Position numbers and translations under genes: made by a program. Of a stretch of 64,000 nucleotides of DNA, positions 10,573 through 20,000 are shown piece by piece. Below the pieces are notes generated by a model that saw only the letters and a program-made list of their open reading frames with translations, ran no database searches and was not told the origin of the DNA. The stretch lies in the NCBI RefSeq assembly GCF_000699445.3, contig NC_067197.1, positions 868,001 through 932,000 of the forward strand. The letters run 5' to 3'. The stretch comes from Schistosoma haematobium (taxonomy: Eukaryota > Platyhelminthes > Trematoda > Strigeidida > Schistosomatidae). The stretch's first letter is position 1. Each line of letters begins with the position of its first letter.

Positions 10573-11979
10573 TCAGTTGAACTGCCCTTCGAAAAATTCT
10601 GCCCATCGTCCAAGACGTCGATGGATGTTAGTGATTGGCATCACATAATCCTCGCAGATTGTTTCACTCACACCAGACTTCTTGCTGCCAGTGGCTCGGA
10701 TGAGCTGGAAGAGCTTCCGGTAGTTACCAGATGCAGCTGCTGCTTCCAGCTCATTAGCACGCTTCGACCACCACGCTTCTCGGTCCTTACGCAAGCTTTG
10801 CCCAATTTCCTTACGTAAAATCCTTCGTTTATGGTCAAACTCACGGTCACCCGGAGTAGACCGACGGGCTTCAATGAGTTGTAAGGAACCAGAAGAAACC
10901 CAGTGCTTAAAAGCGGGACGTTTCGCAAACCCACAACTGACTGTACCCGCCATTTTCATGGCGTCATGCAATTGCAACCAATGCTCATCTATACTTTTCG
11001 GTGGAGTGGTAGCTAGCCTAGAGGCTAGCTCGGTTCGATACTTACTAGCAACAGAAGTTGCAACCAGCTTGCTAATGTCAATCCGTTGATGGCGGTCACT
11101 TCGTTGTCCACTGAAAAGTAAGGCAAGATTGGCGCAGACCAAGGCATGGTCAGAGTCCAGATAGGTACTCCAAAAGGAGCGGCAGTCTTTTACACAACCA
11201 CGCCAGCGGTAGCTGATCGCGATGTGATCAATCTGAGTCCAGGCTTGAGATGCAGAGGGAGGACGCCAGGTGGCACATCGGTGATGACTGTGCCGAAAGT
11301 TAGTGCTAGCCAGAAACAGGTTGTGGTCTGTGCAGAGTTGCAGTAGACGGTCCCCGTTATCTGACCTGCGACCAACGAGTCCCCATCGGCCACTTAAACG
11401 ACTCTCTTCCGTGCCTAGACGCCCGACCTGAGCATTCAAGTCTCCGGCTACTACTACAATATCTGTCGAACGCACTTTCTGGAGAAGAACAGATAACTGG
11501 TGGTAAAACTCATCCTTGATTGCATCCAGGCTGCAATCTGTCGGGGCATAGGCGGAGATGACGAAAAGACATCGTTTCTCACGCCGATTTCTCCTCACTT
11601 TGATGGAACTTTCTAATCTAACAGCACATAACCGACTGTTAATGGGGATCCAATCGATTAGTGCTGCCTCAGCTCTAGCGCTTAGTGCGACACCAACGCC
11701 AACAAGACCAGACGAGGATGCCACAGGGTCCCCGGATAAGCGCACGTAAAACAAGCTTTTCGAAGCGACAGATGGAGATCGAATTTGTAGTACTTCACCA
11801 GAGTCTTGAATACGGGTCTCGGATAGACAACAAACATCAATATTAAGACTTTCCAAAGACATAGCCAACCCTATCTGTTGTCCGACCTGCATAAGTGTGC
11901 GAACGTTGAAGGCAGCCAGTTTGAATGGTGCACGTGGTTTCAGAAAAACTTCTTCAGTTCTCGTATTCGGTGGAAACAT
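10573..11979 (-). CDS. RTE endonuclease (exonuclease-endonuclease-phosphatase fold), retrotransposon ORF
   Basis: 468-residue open frame, the longest in the window. Motifs in order: FKLAAFNVRTLMQVGQQ (metal-binding N), VCCLSETRIQD (the E), VISAYAPTDCS, VVVAGDLNAQVG (D and N), [10 protein letters not shown] and STYLDSDHALVCA (SDH catalytic His). These are the ordered active-site boxes of the retrotransposon AP-like endonuclease, which nicks target DNA to prime reverse transcription. The C-terminal ~170 residues are the basic linker toward RT (REAWWSKRANELEAAAASGN, LFQLIRATGSKKSGVSETI, RWAEFFEGQF). The endonuclease looks intact, but RT follows in another frame and is truncated, so the element is not autonomous. 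The ATG at 11979 precedes FPPNTRTEEVF, the usual start in this family. Confidence 0.8.
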   Translation of the reverse strand: MFPPNTRTEEVFLKPRAPFKLAAFNVRTLMQVGQQIGLAMSLESLNIDVCCLSETRIQDSGEVLQIRSPSVASKSLFYVRLSGDPVASSSGLVGVGVALSARAEAALIDWIPINSRLCAVRLESSIKVRRNRREKRCLFVISAYAPTDCSLDAIKDEFYHQLSVLLQKVRSTDIVVVAGDLNAQVGRLGTEESRLSGRWGLVGRRSDNGDRLLQLCTDHNLFLASTNFRHSHHRCATWRPPSASQAWTQIDHIAISYRWRGCVKDCRSFWSTYLDSDHALVCANLALLFSGQRSDRHQRIDISKLVATSVASKYRTELASRLATTPPKSIDEHWLQLHDAMKMAGTVSCGFAKRPAFKHWVSSGSLQLIEARRSTPGDREFDHKRRILRKEIGQSLRKDREAWWSKRANELEAAAASGNYRKLFQLIRATGSKKSGVSETICEDYVMPITNIHRRLGRWAEFFEGQFN

Positions 11980-12069
11980 ACAATTTTCAACCGGACAGTG
12001 ACTCGAGAACGTTTAGATACAGTCGAATTTCCACCAAAGACGAGCCGCTGTATAAGTATAAAAGAGGGT

Positions 12070-12082
12070 GAATAATGTGGAA

Positions 12083-12114
<32 letters not shown>

Positions 12115-12200
12115 TAATAATAATGACAATAGTGGTAATAATAATAATAGTATTAATAATGACAATAATTGTAATGATAATAATTTGAATCAATTGATTA
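12070..12200 (+). repeat. (AAT)n microsatellite, imperfect
   Basis: Runs of AAT with interspersed GAC/AGT variants. It sits between the head and the endonuclease frame of the RTE unit. Confidence 0.9.
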
Positions 12201-12647
12201 TTTTTCGAAGCGAGAAAAGTAATTTCCATAGACATAAAGAGTTCATCATTTGTGTGTGGGCTGTGATACTGCCCGGGTGCCCAAACCGAAGCAGGTGGTT
12301 ATCTTAGGGGGCCACTCCCCGAGCCTTTGACCTAAAGGTCTAACCCACAAGGCAGTGGAGCATCGTAAGGAGATGCAATCCCATGGTAGCCGGTGACCAA
12401 CAATTGGTTCATACGCCATTTGTTCCCGCAGGATACTGGTACCCATGTGCACCATTGGTTTTGAATCCGGTTAAAGCGCCGGATATTCGCTTTTCGTCCT
12501 CTCATTTTCGTAAACAACACCCCCGCCACGAGAAGGCAGTGAGTAGGACTTCCCTGGCAGAGGCTATATACGCGTGGCCGTGTGAGAGCATTTCGAGAGG
12601 GAGAGCGGACTCTCCCCACTCTCGGCCGTACCAGGGCATTCGGGGGC

Positions 12648-12657
12648 TTTACTTCTA
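12648..12657 (+). repeat. Target-site duplication, right copy (TTTACTTCTA)
   Basis: Exact partner of 9769-9778, adjoining the start of the element head (CCCCCGAATGCC on the minus strand). Confidence 0.75.
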
Positions 12658-12887
12658 GTGACCACCTGTCCAACCATGCCACCAATGAGTAAAACTATCC
12701 TATCCGACATACTGTGTATAGGTCTCCAAATCCTTATGCCATCAGCGAAGAGTAGAACGGATGATTTTGCTATAGTTGGTAAATCATTTACATCAAGTAA
12801 AAAGAGAAGAGGACCGAGGATTGTACCTTAGGGATCTCCACTTTTTACAGACACCCACGAGGGGAGAGCACCATTTGCTCTTACCCT

Positions 12888-13579
12888 TTATCTCCTGTCA
12901 TGGAGAAAGTTACTTATCCAATCTACGACTGTATAATGGATTCCAAAACGTTCCAGTTTGAATTTAAGACCGGGTTGGGAGACCTTATCGAAGCTCTTAC
13001 TTAGATCTATGAAGATCAAATCTACAGGGATATTCCGATTTTTTGAAGCAGCCCAATCTTCCCTTGCAACGAGATCTGTCAACCATGATAGACCTCTCCG
13101 AAAACCATGTTCTTCCCTGGAGAAAAGATTATGCCCTTCAACATAGCTTATAACAGATATACGAACGATTTTTTCCATCAGTTTTACAACTGCAGTAGTT
13201 AAGCTAACGGGGCTATAGTTACTAAGTCCTTACTCCCGGACTTATACACTGGACTTATTATAGCGTCTTTCCAGTCTCTGGTCAGTCTGGACTGCCTTAG
13301 AGACATGTCAAACAGTATCGCTAATGGTTCAGCAATTACATCTGATAGGGCTTTCATAATCCTGGGATGAATATCAACAGGACCACTCGACTTATCTGGT
13401 TTGAGATGCTGAAGTAGCCTTAAAACAGTACCTTTCTCAATGACTACAGGATCCGTCAGCGAGCCGTCACAGTCGCGATGAATCGTTGGTCGTTGCTCAT
13501 TACCGATAGAAAACACTTTACTGAAATATTCCGATAAAGCTTCAGCTTTTTCGGTATCATTTTCTGCCAAGATTAACAC
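12888..13579 (-). pseudogene. CR1-like reverse-transcriptase fragments
   Basis: Two successive frames (13579-13199 and 13178-12888). The first has EALSEYFSKVFS, LRLLQHLKPDKSSGPVDIHP (RT motif 1) and LTRDWKDAIISPVYKSGSKD (motif 2). The second has EGHNLFSREEHGFRRGLSW (usually Q.GFR.G.S) and VDLIFIDLSKSFDKVSQ (motif A; the usual F.D..KAFD with A to S). A frameshift separates them. The YADD-containing block is further left and damaged. Confidence 0.75.
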
Positions 13580-13637
13580 ATTTTTTGTATAAAAAATGAT
13601 GGAATTCCATCGCTTCTCTGAGTTCGCCTTTTCATAC

Positions 13638-14429
13638 TCAGGAATAACCGTTTCGGACTATATCTAGAATCCCTGACCAATTATTTTTCATATGATCGTC
13701 TAATCTTACTTTACAGGCATTCCTAATCTTACAATAACTGGATCTGTATTGTTCTAATCCAGTAGAGATGAACATATTCCAGTGATTCTTCCTTCTTCTA
13801 AGAAGTTTCCTGACTGGTGTAGTTATCCATGGTGGACTGTTAGTTGGTCTACGCGATACCAGATATGGTATGAACGAGGACGCAACTAAACTAAACCTAC
13901 CTTTAAATAAAAACCGTGCTTCTTCAACTGATAAGCTAGTATCTACAAACCAATCTGTCTTAGCAGCGCATTCCTGAATGGCTGATATGTTGGCTTTCCA
14001 TACATTTGGGCGGGGTGTAACCTGATCGTATAACATGTCCCTAGTTCTAAACGTGAATGACAAAACAGCGTGATCGCTGTTTACTAACGGTGGAAGAATA
14101 TTTAGATCGACAATATCCTCGGTATCATGAGTGATTACCAAGTCCAACAGAGAAGAACCTTGGTTAGCACCAAAACGTGTGGGTTTGTATACATGCTGCA
14201 CTAGTGCATGCTCCATTATTGTTACTAGGATCCTACTATCAAAGGAGTTTATAGATCCTTCCGTAGTCATCTCAGTCCAACTAATATCAGGCGCATTAAA
14301 GTCTCCTATTATCAAGCATCTGGTATTTTCACTCCAAAGATGAATGTGTTCTAAAATAAAGTCATCAGCTAAGCTGATCGGGCTGCGATAGATGACACCG
14401 AGCATAAATGTACTACATCCGATAGCCAA
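13638..14429 (-). pseudogene. CR1-like endonuclease C-terminal part and linker ORF
   Basis: 263-residue frame. It holds GVIYRSP, LIIGDFNAPDISWTEM (the D and N residues of the endonuclease), LLDLVITHDTEDI and LVNSDHAVLSFTF (catalytic SDH), then a basic linker with RRPTNSPPWITTPVRKLLRRRKN, a block typical of CR1/Jockey ORF2 between endonuclease and RT. The N-terminal endonuclease motifs lie upstream (14700-14430) in the same strand but are interrupted. Part of the long CR1-like copy. Confidence 0.7.
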
Positions 14430-14988
14430 TTTACAGCCAATTACTTCACAAGTACCGCTATCACGGGATTCGCTAGCAGATGAGAGGATATTTATTTTAT
14501 TGGCTATATATAACAGGACGCCACCTCCTTTTCTACATCTATGTCTATCGCTCCTGACGTATCCAGATAATTCTGGAGTAATGTCTAAGTCGTAGACTAA
14601 CCAAGTTTCTATCGCTGCTACGATGAGTGGCTTTAATCTGTCCGCTAATGCTTCTAGTTCATAGAACTTATTTTTTAGACTACGAGCGTTGGCATATAAA
14701 ACTTCTAATTAGAACGGCCTATCCACATAGGCCTTGATAGCATTCGCTTCCAAGACCTGACTATCCGAAAACCCATTAGCCGGAGATTTTCCCTACCGTT
14801 TAGCCGACGGGTTTCTAGTTCAGCTAATGCTTTCTTCCTTTTTATTCTATCTTCGTGAGATATATCAGGTGTAACTCGGATGTCGGAATTGTCGTGACAA
14901 CGAGCGTTATCCCGTTGCTTCTCCGATCCTAGGATTACCTTAAGGAGTCTGCATGGTCGGGGTTCAACACTGTCCTCAGTCCTCTTGC

Positions 14989-15327
14989 CTATTCTACCCA
15001 GTTTTGTTTTACCTGAACCCCTTCATGGTTACCTAGTAAGATACTACGAATATATACTCCAAGCTTCTCTAAATCATGCGCGTGTCTAATTTTGGGATCA
15101 GGGTCGTTTGACTCCAGCAATTTGCTCGCAATAATATTCGATGATATTAGATTATTCTTCTCAGTCACATAAGAGTGGGTTTCTCTCTTATTATCAGATT
15201 TCGGTAGTGCATTTTGTGACTCACAGTGGGAGCCCTCCAGTGACTTGCTAACCACCTGCGTACTACCTACAGCTTTTTTCTTTTCGTTTCGTTTTCTCCG
15301 TACTGTAGTCCATTTTTCATCCCTCAT
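14989..15327 (-). pseudogene. Possible ORF1-type fragment of the CR1-like element
   Basis: 112-residue frame starting MRDEKWTTVRRKRNEKKKAV, strongly basic and without a recognisable domain. It precedes the endonuclease on the same strand, where CR1-like elements carry ORF1. Assignment is by position and composition only. Confidence 0.35.
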
Positions 15328-15959
15328 AACACTGGGAATATTTGTAGCGGTGACGGTTTTATCCAGATCTTTAGTTTCTACTAGAGGTGCATGGTTACCA
15401 TTGTCAGTGTCAGGTGGTACTACCCGCTCGTTATTGTTAATGGAGATTTCACTTTTTCGTCAATCAAAGTCGGTTGTTTAAGGCGTCTCGCAACACTATG
15501 TACTACACTGACACATTCGTCACTGTCAGTGATCGTGTTATCAGCGCATGCGCCATCTTTCTTTTTACAGACCAAAGCCAATAGGCTCATAGCCTCCTGT
15601 ATTAGTAAAGTCTAATTTGCACAGCAAAATATCCAAAGCCAATGTGAGTTAGGCTTCGAACATCTTTTGTATGCGGTGAGGCTTTAACGAGTGCACATCT
15701 TATGGGACCACTTATTTCATTCATCACACTGCATTCCCTCCTCCACAGGGAACAAACAGTTTGGTTGTCCACATTTGTGAGTACTACCAACCATTTTAGT
15801 CAGATCATGGTGTAAAACACAATATGATCACAGTATGAACACAAGTGTCAGTCAACGAATAAAGGGTTACCACAAGACAAACTCTAGCAAGATTTTAAAC
15901 CTTAACTAAAGTACTTTGATTTAGACTAAGAATGCTTTTGATGCGATAATTATACAAAA

Positions 15960-16427
15960 GCAATGATAGTCACGACAAATACAAAATCACTGCCCTTTTT
16001 GAAACAACCACGACAAACTGATTTAGAAACAGAAACGATACCCCAAGGTTCCGTCCTAGGTCCTTTACTTTTTATAATGTACGTTAATGATCTTACAAGT
16101 ATAGTACAGTCTCCAATGTTATTATACACTGACGATGTAAAAATTTGGCGAGTAATAACTGGAGACAAAGACGCATTTACTCTTCAGGCAGACTTAAATA
16201 ATATGACAAACTGGTCTAAAGAGTGGCTGATGCCTATCAACGCGGAAAAGTGTGTCTACATGCACTTGGGGGATTCAATGGTTAATACGTACAACATAGG
16301 GGATGTGTCATTACCAGTAGTCCGGTCTCATAAGGATCTAGGGGTGACAGTGAGGAACAATAGAATTTACTCAGCGAGGAAAAATACCACTGTCCTTTTA
16401 ATTAGCGCGCTCGTCCGGAAGATTTGA
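15960..16427 (+). mobile_element. CR1-like RT C-terminal fragment, plus strand
   Basis: 154-residue open frame with IPQGSVLGPLLFIMYVNDL (RT motif B), MLLYTDDVKIWR (motif C; the usual YADD is YTDD), MTNWSKEWLMPINAEKC and HKDLGVTV (thumb region, usually LGV). This is the portion missing from the long minus-strand CR1 copy next door, in opposite orientation. It starts and stops abruptly. Confidence 0.75.
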
Positions 16428-16472
16428 GATGCTGAAGTAGCCTTAAAGCAGTACCTTTCTCATGGACCTCAA
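16428..16472 (-). mobile_element. Short inverted CR1-like patch at the end of the plus-strand fragment
   Basis: GAGATGCTGAAGTAGCCTTA at 16427-16446 and the bases that follow match 13403-13440 of the minus-strand CR1 copy (RT motif 1 coding region) with only a few differences. Orientation flips at ~16427, so the two CR1 pieces meet at an inversion junction. Confidence 0.6.
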
Positions 16473-16893
16473 AGATATCTGGCTACAAAAGGCATCCGAG
16501 TGATGAACAGCGAGTAAAATAGTTTGCGCTTTACATTTGATGTCCCGAGAACTGATTATAAATTTGTCTAAACCTTTGGTTTTGTATCATGCAATATGCC
16601 ATAATTGTACTTTGACTGATCTGATGTCACGCCGGCGCGTAGCGGGTTAGCGTTTGTTCATGGCCACCGAGCACCCAACCAAGGGACAATTTAGTATAAC
16701 GAATACAGTAAGCAAATTTAGTATTTTTTCCGTATTGCTTTACTGTATTTACAGGAAAAATTAGTAAATTTAAGTCATGATCACGATCAGTCTACAACCG
16801 ATTCTCACCTAAGACTAAATGGTTGCCTCGTTAATAAGGACAACCCATGGGTTCGAGGTATGTCTCACATATTTCTGTTTAACTGTGTGTCAG

Positions 16894-17060
16894 CCCCATG
16901 TTCATCTGGTGATGGTTCTGACTCGACTACATCTCATGAAGGTGTTTGTAGCAAAGATCGAGATTGGCCAACTCTTCAAAGTGCTCTATCACAAGTCTCA
17001 CAATGCACCACTAGTACTTTCGATGTATGCTCTAAACAAAAAGATAAAAATAAACAAAAG
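16894..17060 (+). CDS. LARP1: LARP1 exon (visible exon 1)
   Basis: The acceptor TGTGTGTCAG ends at 16893 and the donor GTGAGTTT starts at 17061. Encodes a Ser-rich stretch then [15 protein letters not shown] and a basic KQKDKNKQK end. The DWPTL motif matches the N-terminal 'WPTLGE' block of LARP1. The exon starts with two bases of a split codon, so a coding exon must precede it. Upstream introns may hold it, but I could not place it. Confidence 0.8.
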
Positions 17061-20000
17061 GTGAGTTTCTTCTGCTGGGTTCACTCTTAGTTCACTGCGG
17101 TTGGTTCTTGTCAGATAGATTTGGGCACCAAACCCATTACAAATCATCAAAAGAAGAAATGGGAACAAGCCACTGTTGAGTACATTTTCCCGAAACCTAA
17201 TAGCACTGATGGATTTGTCGGTTATCGGTCAGATTCGCACCGGTGGAACCGGTCAGGTAATTATAATTCTAAGACATATTCGATAGGTGAACACGATAAG
17301 GAAAATTATCATAACGGGAAATCAAAGATTGGATCTAATAGTTCTGTCGATAAGGAGAGCTTAAACCCAAGCCAAAATAATCTTGTTCACTCGGGAACAA
17401 GACCTCGTCCGTTCGTTCGCCATATGCGGTTCTCAAAATCTGGTCGCCCTCAAGTAAGTTTTCCTAATAGTTTTCAAACCTTACGAATGCACCACTAGTG
17501 TAGCAAAGTAAGTCATTTTTCCTTCGGTATTATTTCATTCCCTTAAGTCCAGCTGTTCAGTCATTTCCTTTTCCTTCGTGGTATTAACAAGTCGTTTAAA
17601 ATAGCTAGTCTCGGAACGCAGTGGAGCATAGGTCGCCCATCAGGATTCCCCCATCGAACTCTCCAGTTGTTTTCGGTTGCTACTCATTCTTTTGATTGCT
17701 TCCGATTCTCGACGCAATGTTCGTTAGTCTTCATCTCTTCTGTTTCCCTTCAGATTCCCAAGTTAGCGCTTGCCTCATGACAGTTTGGTGATTTCCGTAG
17801 TGTATGTTCCATCCGCCTCCAGTATCTTCCAGATTTTTCATCTGGAAGCTGGTTTGTTCTCCTACAGTATGTTGTTGCTGATGGTATCCGGTCGACGGAT
17901 CCGAAGTATCTTGTGTAGACAACTGTTTGTAAATACCTGTACATTTTTGATGATGGTTGTGGTAGTTCCCTAAGTTTCAGCTCGATTGGAACGCTATGGT
18001 ATTTTGTCCGAAACAAAATGTAATTAATAATACCATTTTGAAATAGTGTCTAAGGAACAGGCGATATGCATTAAAGTAGGTGGTGCTTCAAATCCATTCA
18101 ACCTTTGCCCTACATACTTCACAAATCAAGCTGTCCACATAAGTTTCTGTTTTAGATTTTCGCTTTTGAATCATATCCTGTATACTTTTTCCCGTTACCG
18201 TTGGTACTGACAATTTTGGCAATTTCTTTATTCAAGTTAAGGCAATTTAAAGGACTTCGTCTTTAGTCTGTGTCCAAGCTTAAAACTAAATTAAACTAGG
18301 GTAATTTATACGCAGTTTGCAATCCATTTTAATTATACCAGTCCTTAAAACATCTAATGACTTACTCAGCTAGGATGTCATAGTCTTATTATAGTAATAT
18401 GATTGTGTTTAGTCTGCCTCTATCGCAAACCCAGTAGTCCTCATGAACGTAAAGCTGTAGTAATTGTGTAATAGATATTAGATATTAAAGACAATCATAT
18501 TCAGAATTTAACTTTCTAAACTGCTCTCCTTATTGTAGCGCCGACAGCAGACATCTGGCACCCCTGTAACAGCAGCAAACCGTGGCATACCTGGCCCGAA
18601 AAATTCAGAACAAATTTACTCTCCAACCAATTTATGGGTTCCAAGTGACATCAGTCAGGCTGCAAACTTGGGTCGCATGACAACTCATGGTCGTTCGGCT
18701 CCGGGGAAGCTTAACAACGTGCCTCACCTAATTCCTATTCCACTCTATGGGTCAGTACCCCAGACTTCTCCCTTATCGCCTTCATTTCGTAAGTCGAGTA
18801 GTTTTCCTATCAATTCATCCGCTGTCACCCATTTAGTTTTCATGTGGTTGTCTAGGCTTCACAACTGTTGAGGTAATTGTCCTTCGGACTGTTACATACT
18901 AATCTTCATGTGACTCATCACTTCCATGCTTTGTCACGATATTACTGTATTGTTCTACCCGTTCAGACACTTGGTTTAATACGTCTTGATCGTGATTATT
19001 GACACTGTCTTCTATCTGTTGGTACTACTACAAAAGTGATTTCTGACAAACAACAAAACATTGCTTGTTGTAAGGTGTTTTGACCAAGTTATTGGCTCTT
19101 GTCGACTGGAGTAATCTAGATTCTCTGTCCAGGAGTACTTTATGAAGTAGCCGGTCAGGCTGTAAACAAGGTTACTCGAAATCCCATTAAAGTTATGAAG
19201 GTAGTTGACGCTTCCTAATTGCTCACATCGTTAAAAGATATTTCCTGAAGGAGCTTTTAACGCATTTGGTTTGGGTGCGGTCCTCTGATATGGACCTATC
19301 TTTTCTAGTCCTCTCCCGTTATGAAAAAGCAATACCACTGGAGGTGCTGGTTACCTTGGAGGAACATCACACCGCAGTCAAACATCGGTTCAATCGGTAG
19401 TACGTCTGTTGCTTTTAACCTAATCGCCTCTCAACTGACTTGTTCGCAATAAGAAAACAGGAGGTTGAGATATTTAAAGCAATTAGTCCCTTTGACAAAT
19501 TTCGATGATGTAATACTAAGACGAAGTTTTTCAGAACTATGTGATATATTAGCGCAATACCTTTCGAACAAACTGATCACACATATACTTGTTAAGCACA
19601 TTTATATATAAAAAATAATAGGTCAAATGGACTGAAAATAGAAGTAAGAGGAGACAAGGATAATAATGTGAACACAATTTGAAACCTAATCACTCTGGAT
19701 AATAATAGTTTGGACTAAGTCTGGCGGTTCCGATCCAGACATATGGTCAGTTTACAAAGTCTGGTTGTTTCAACTATTTGGGAGACTGTACGGCCCTTGT
19801 CTAACATCCATAATAGACAACAAAGGTCCTTAGGCGATTCGGCTCTTGATCGATCAGTCACGCATAAGCGCTGGTAAAAATAAGCACCAAAAATGAATAA
19901 ATTTGTGGAGATGTAGATAACGGAAGGTAGACGCAAAAGGAAACTAATGAAAGAAATTGGATTGAACGATGGTATTATGTAATAGTAAAGACAGTTCGAT

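Larger units (their letters stand above)
9779..12647 (-). mobile_element. RTE-type retrotransposon insertion with 10-bp TSD, internally deleted
   Basis: A 2,869-bp unit flanked by TTTACTTCTA. Reading leftwards: a GC-rich head (12647-12230) that recurs at 27066; an AAT microsatellite (about 12200-12070); an endonuclease frame (11979-10573); the start of RT (10524-10060); then a 3' segment ending in a (TAAA)n-type tail at 9779-9800. RT motifs beyond 'YKSPGPDDLPP' are missing, so replication functions are lost. Head and tail together match the short element at 27066-27534. The unit is therefore either an autonomous RTE deleted in its RT, or a short element carrying a nested RTE-B fragment. The single outer TSD does not distinguish these. 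Confidence 0.75.
12690..15600 (-). mobile_element. CR1-like non-LTR retrotransposon, long degenerate copy
   Basis: About 2.9 kb of minus-strand CR1-like sequence. In order: a basic ORF1-like segment (15327-14989); endonuclease from ANARSLKNKFYELE (~14690) through IVAAIETWLV and LIIGDFNAPDISW to SDHAVLSF; linker; RT with KSSGPVDIHPRIMK (~13400), the finger block LTRDWKDAIISPVYKSGSK, AREDWAAS...FIDLSKSFDKV (~13000), DPQGTILGPLLF (~12830) and LLFADGIRIWR (~12750). The catalytic F/YADD is FADG, with the second aspartate lost. Frame breaks separate the blocks and the C-terminus is missing at ~12690. The RTE unit with the 10-bp TSD lies directly adjacent. Confidence 0.75.
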
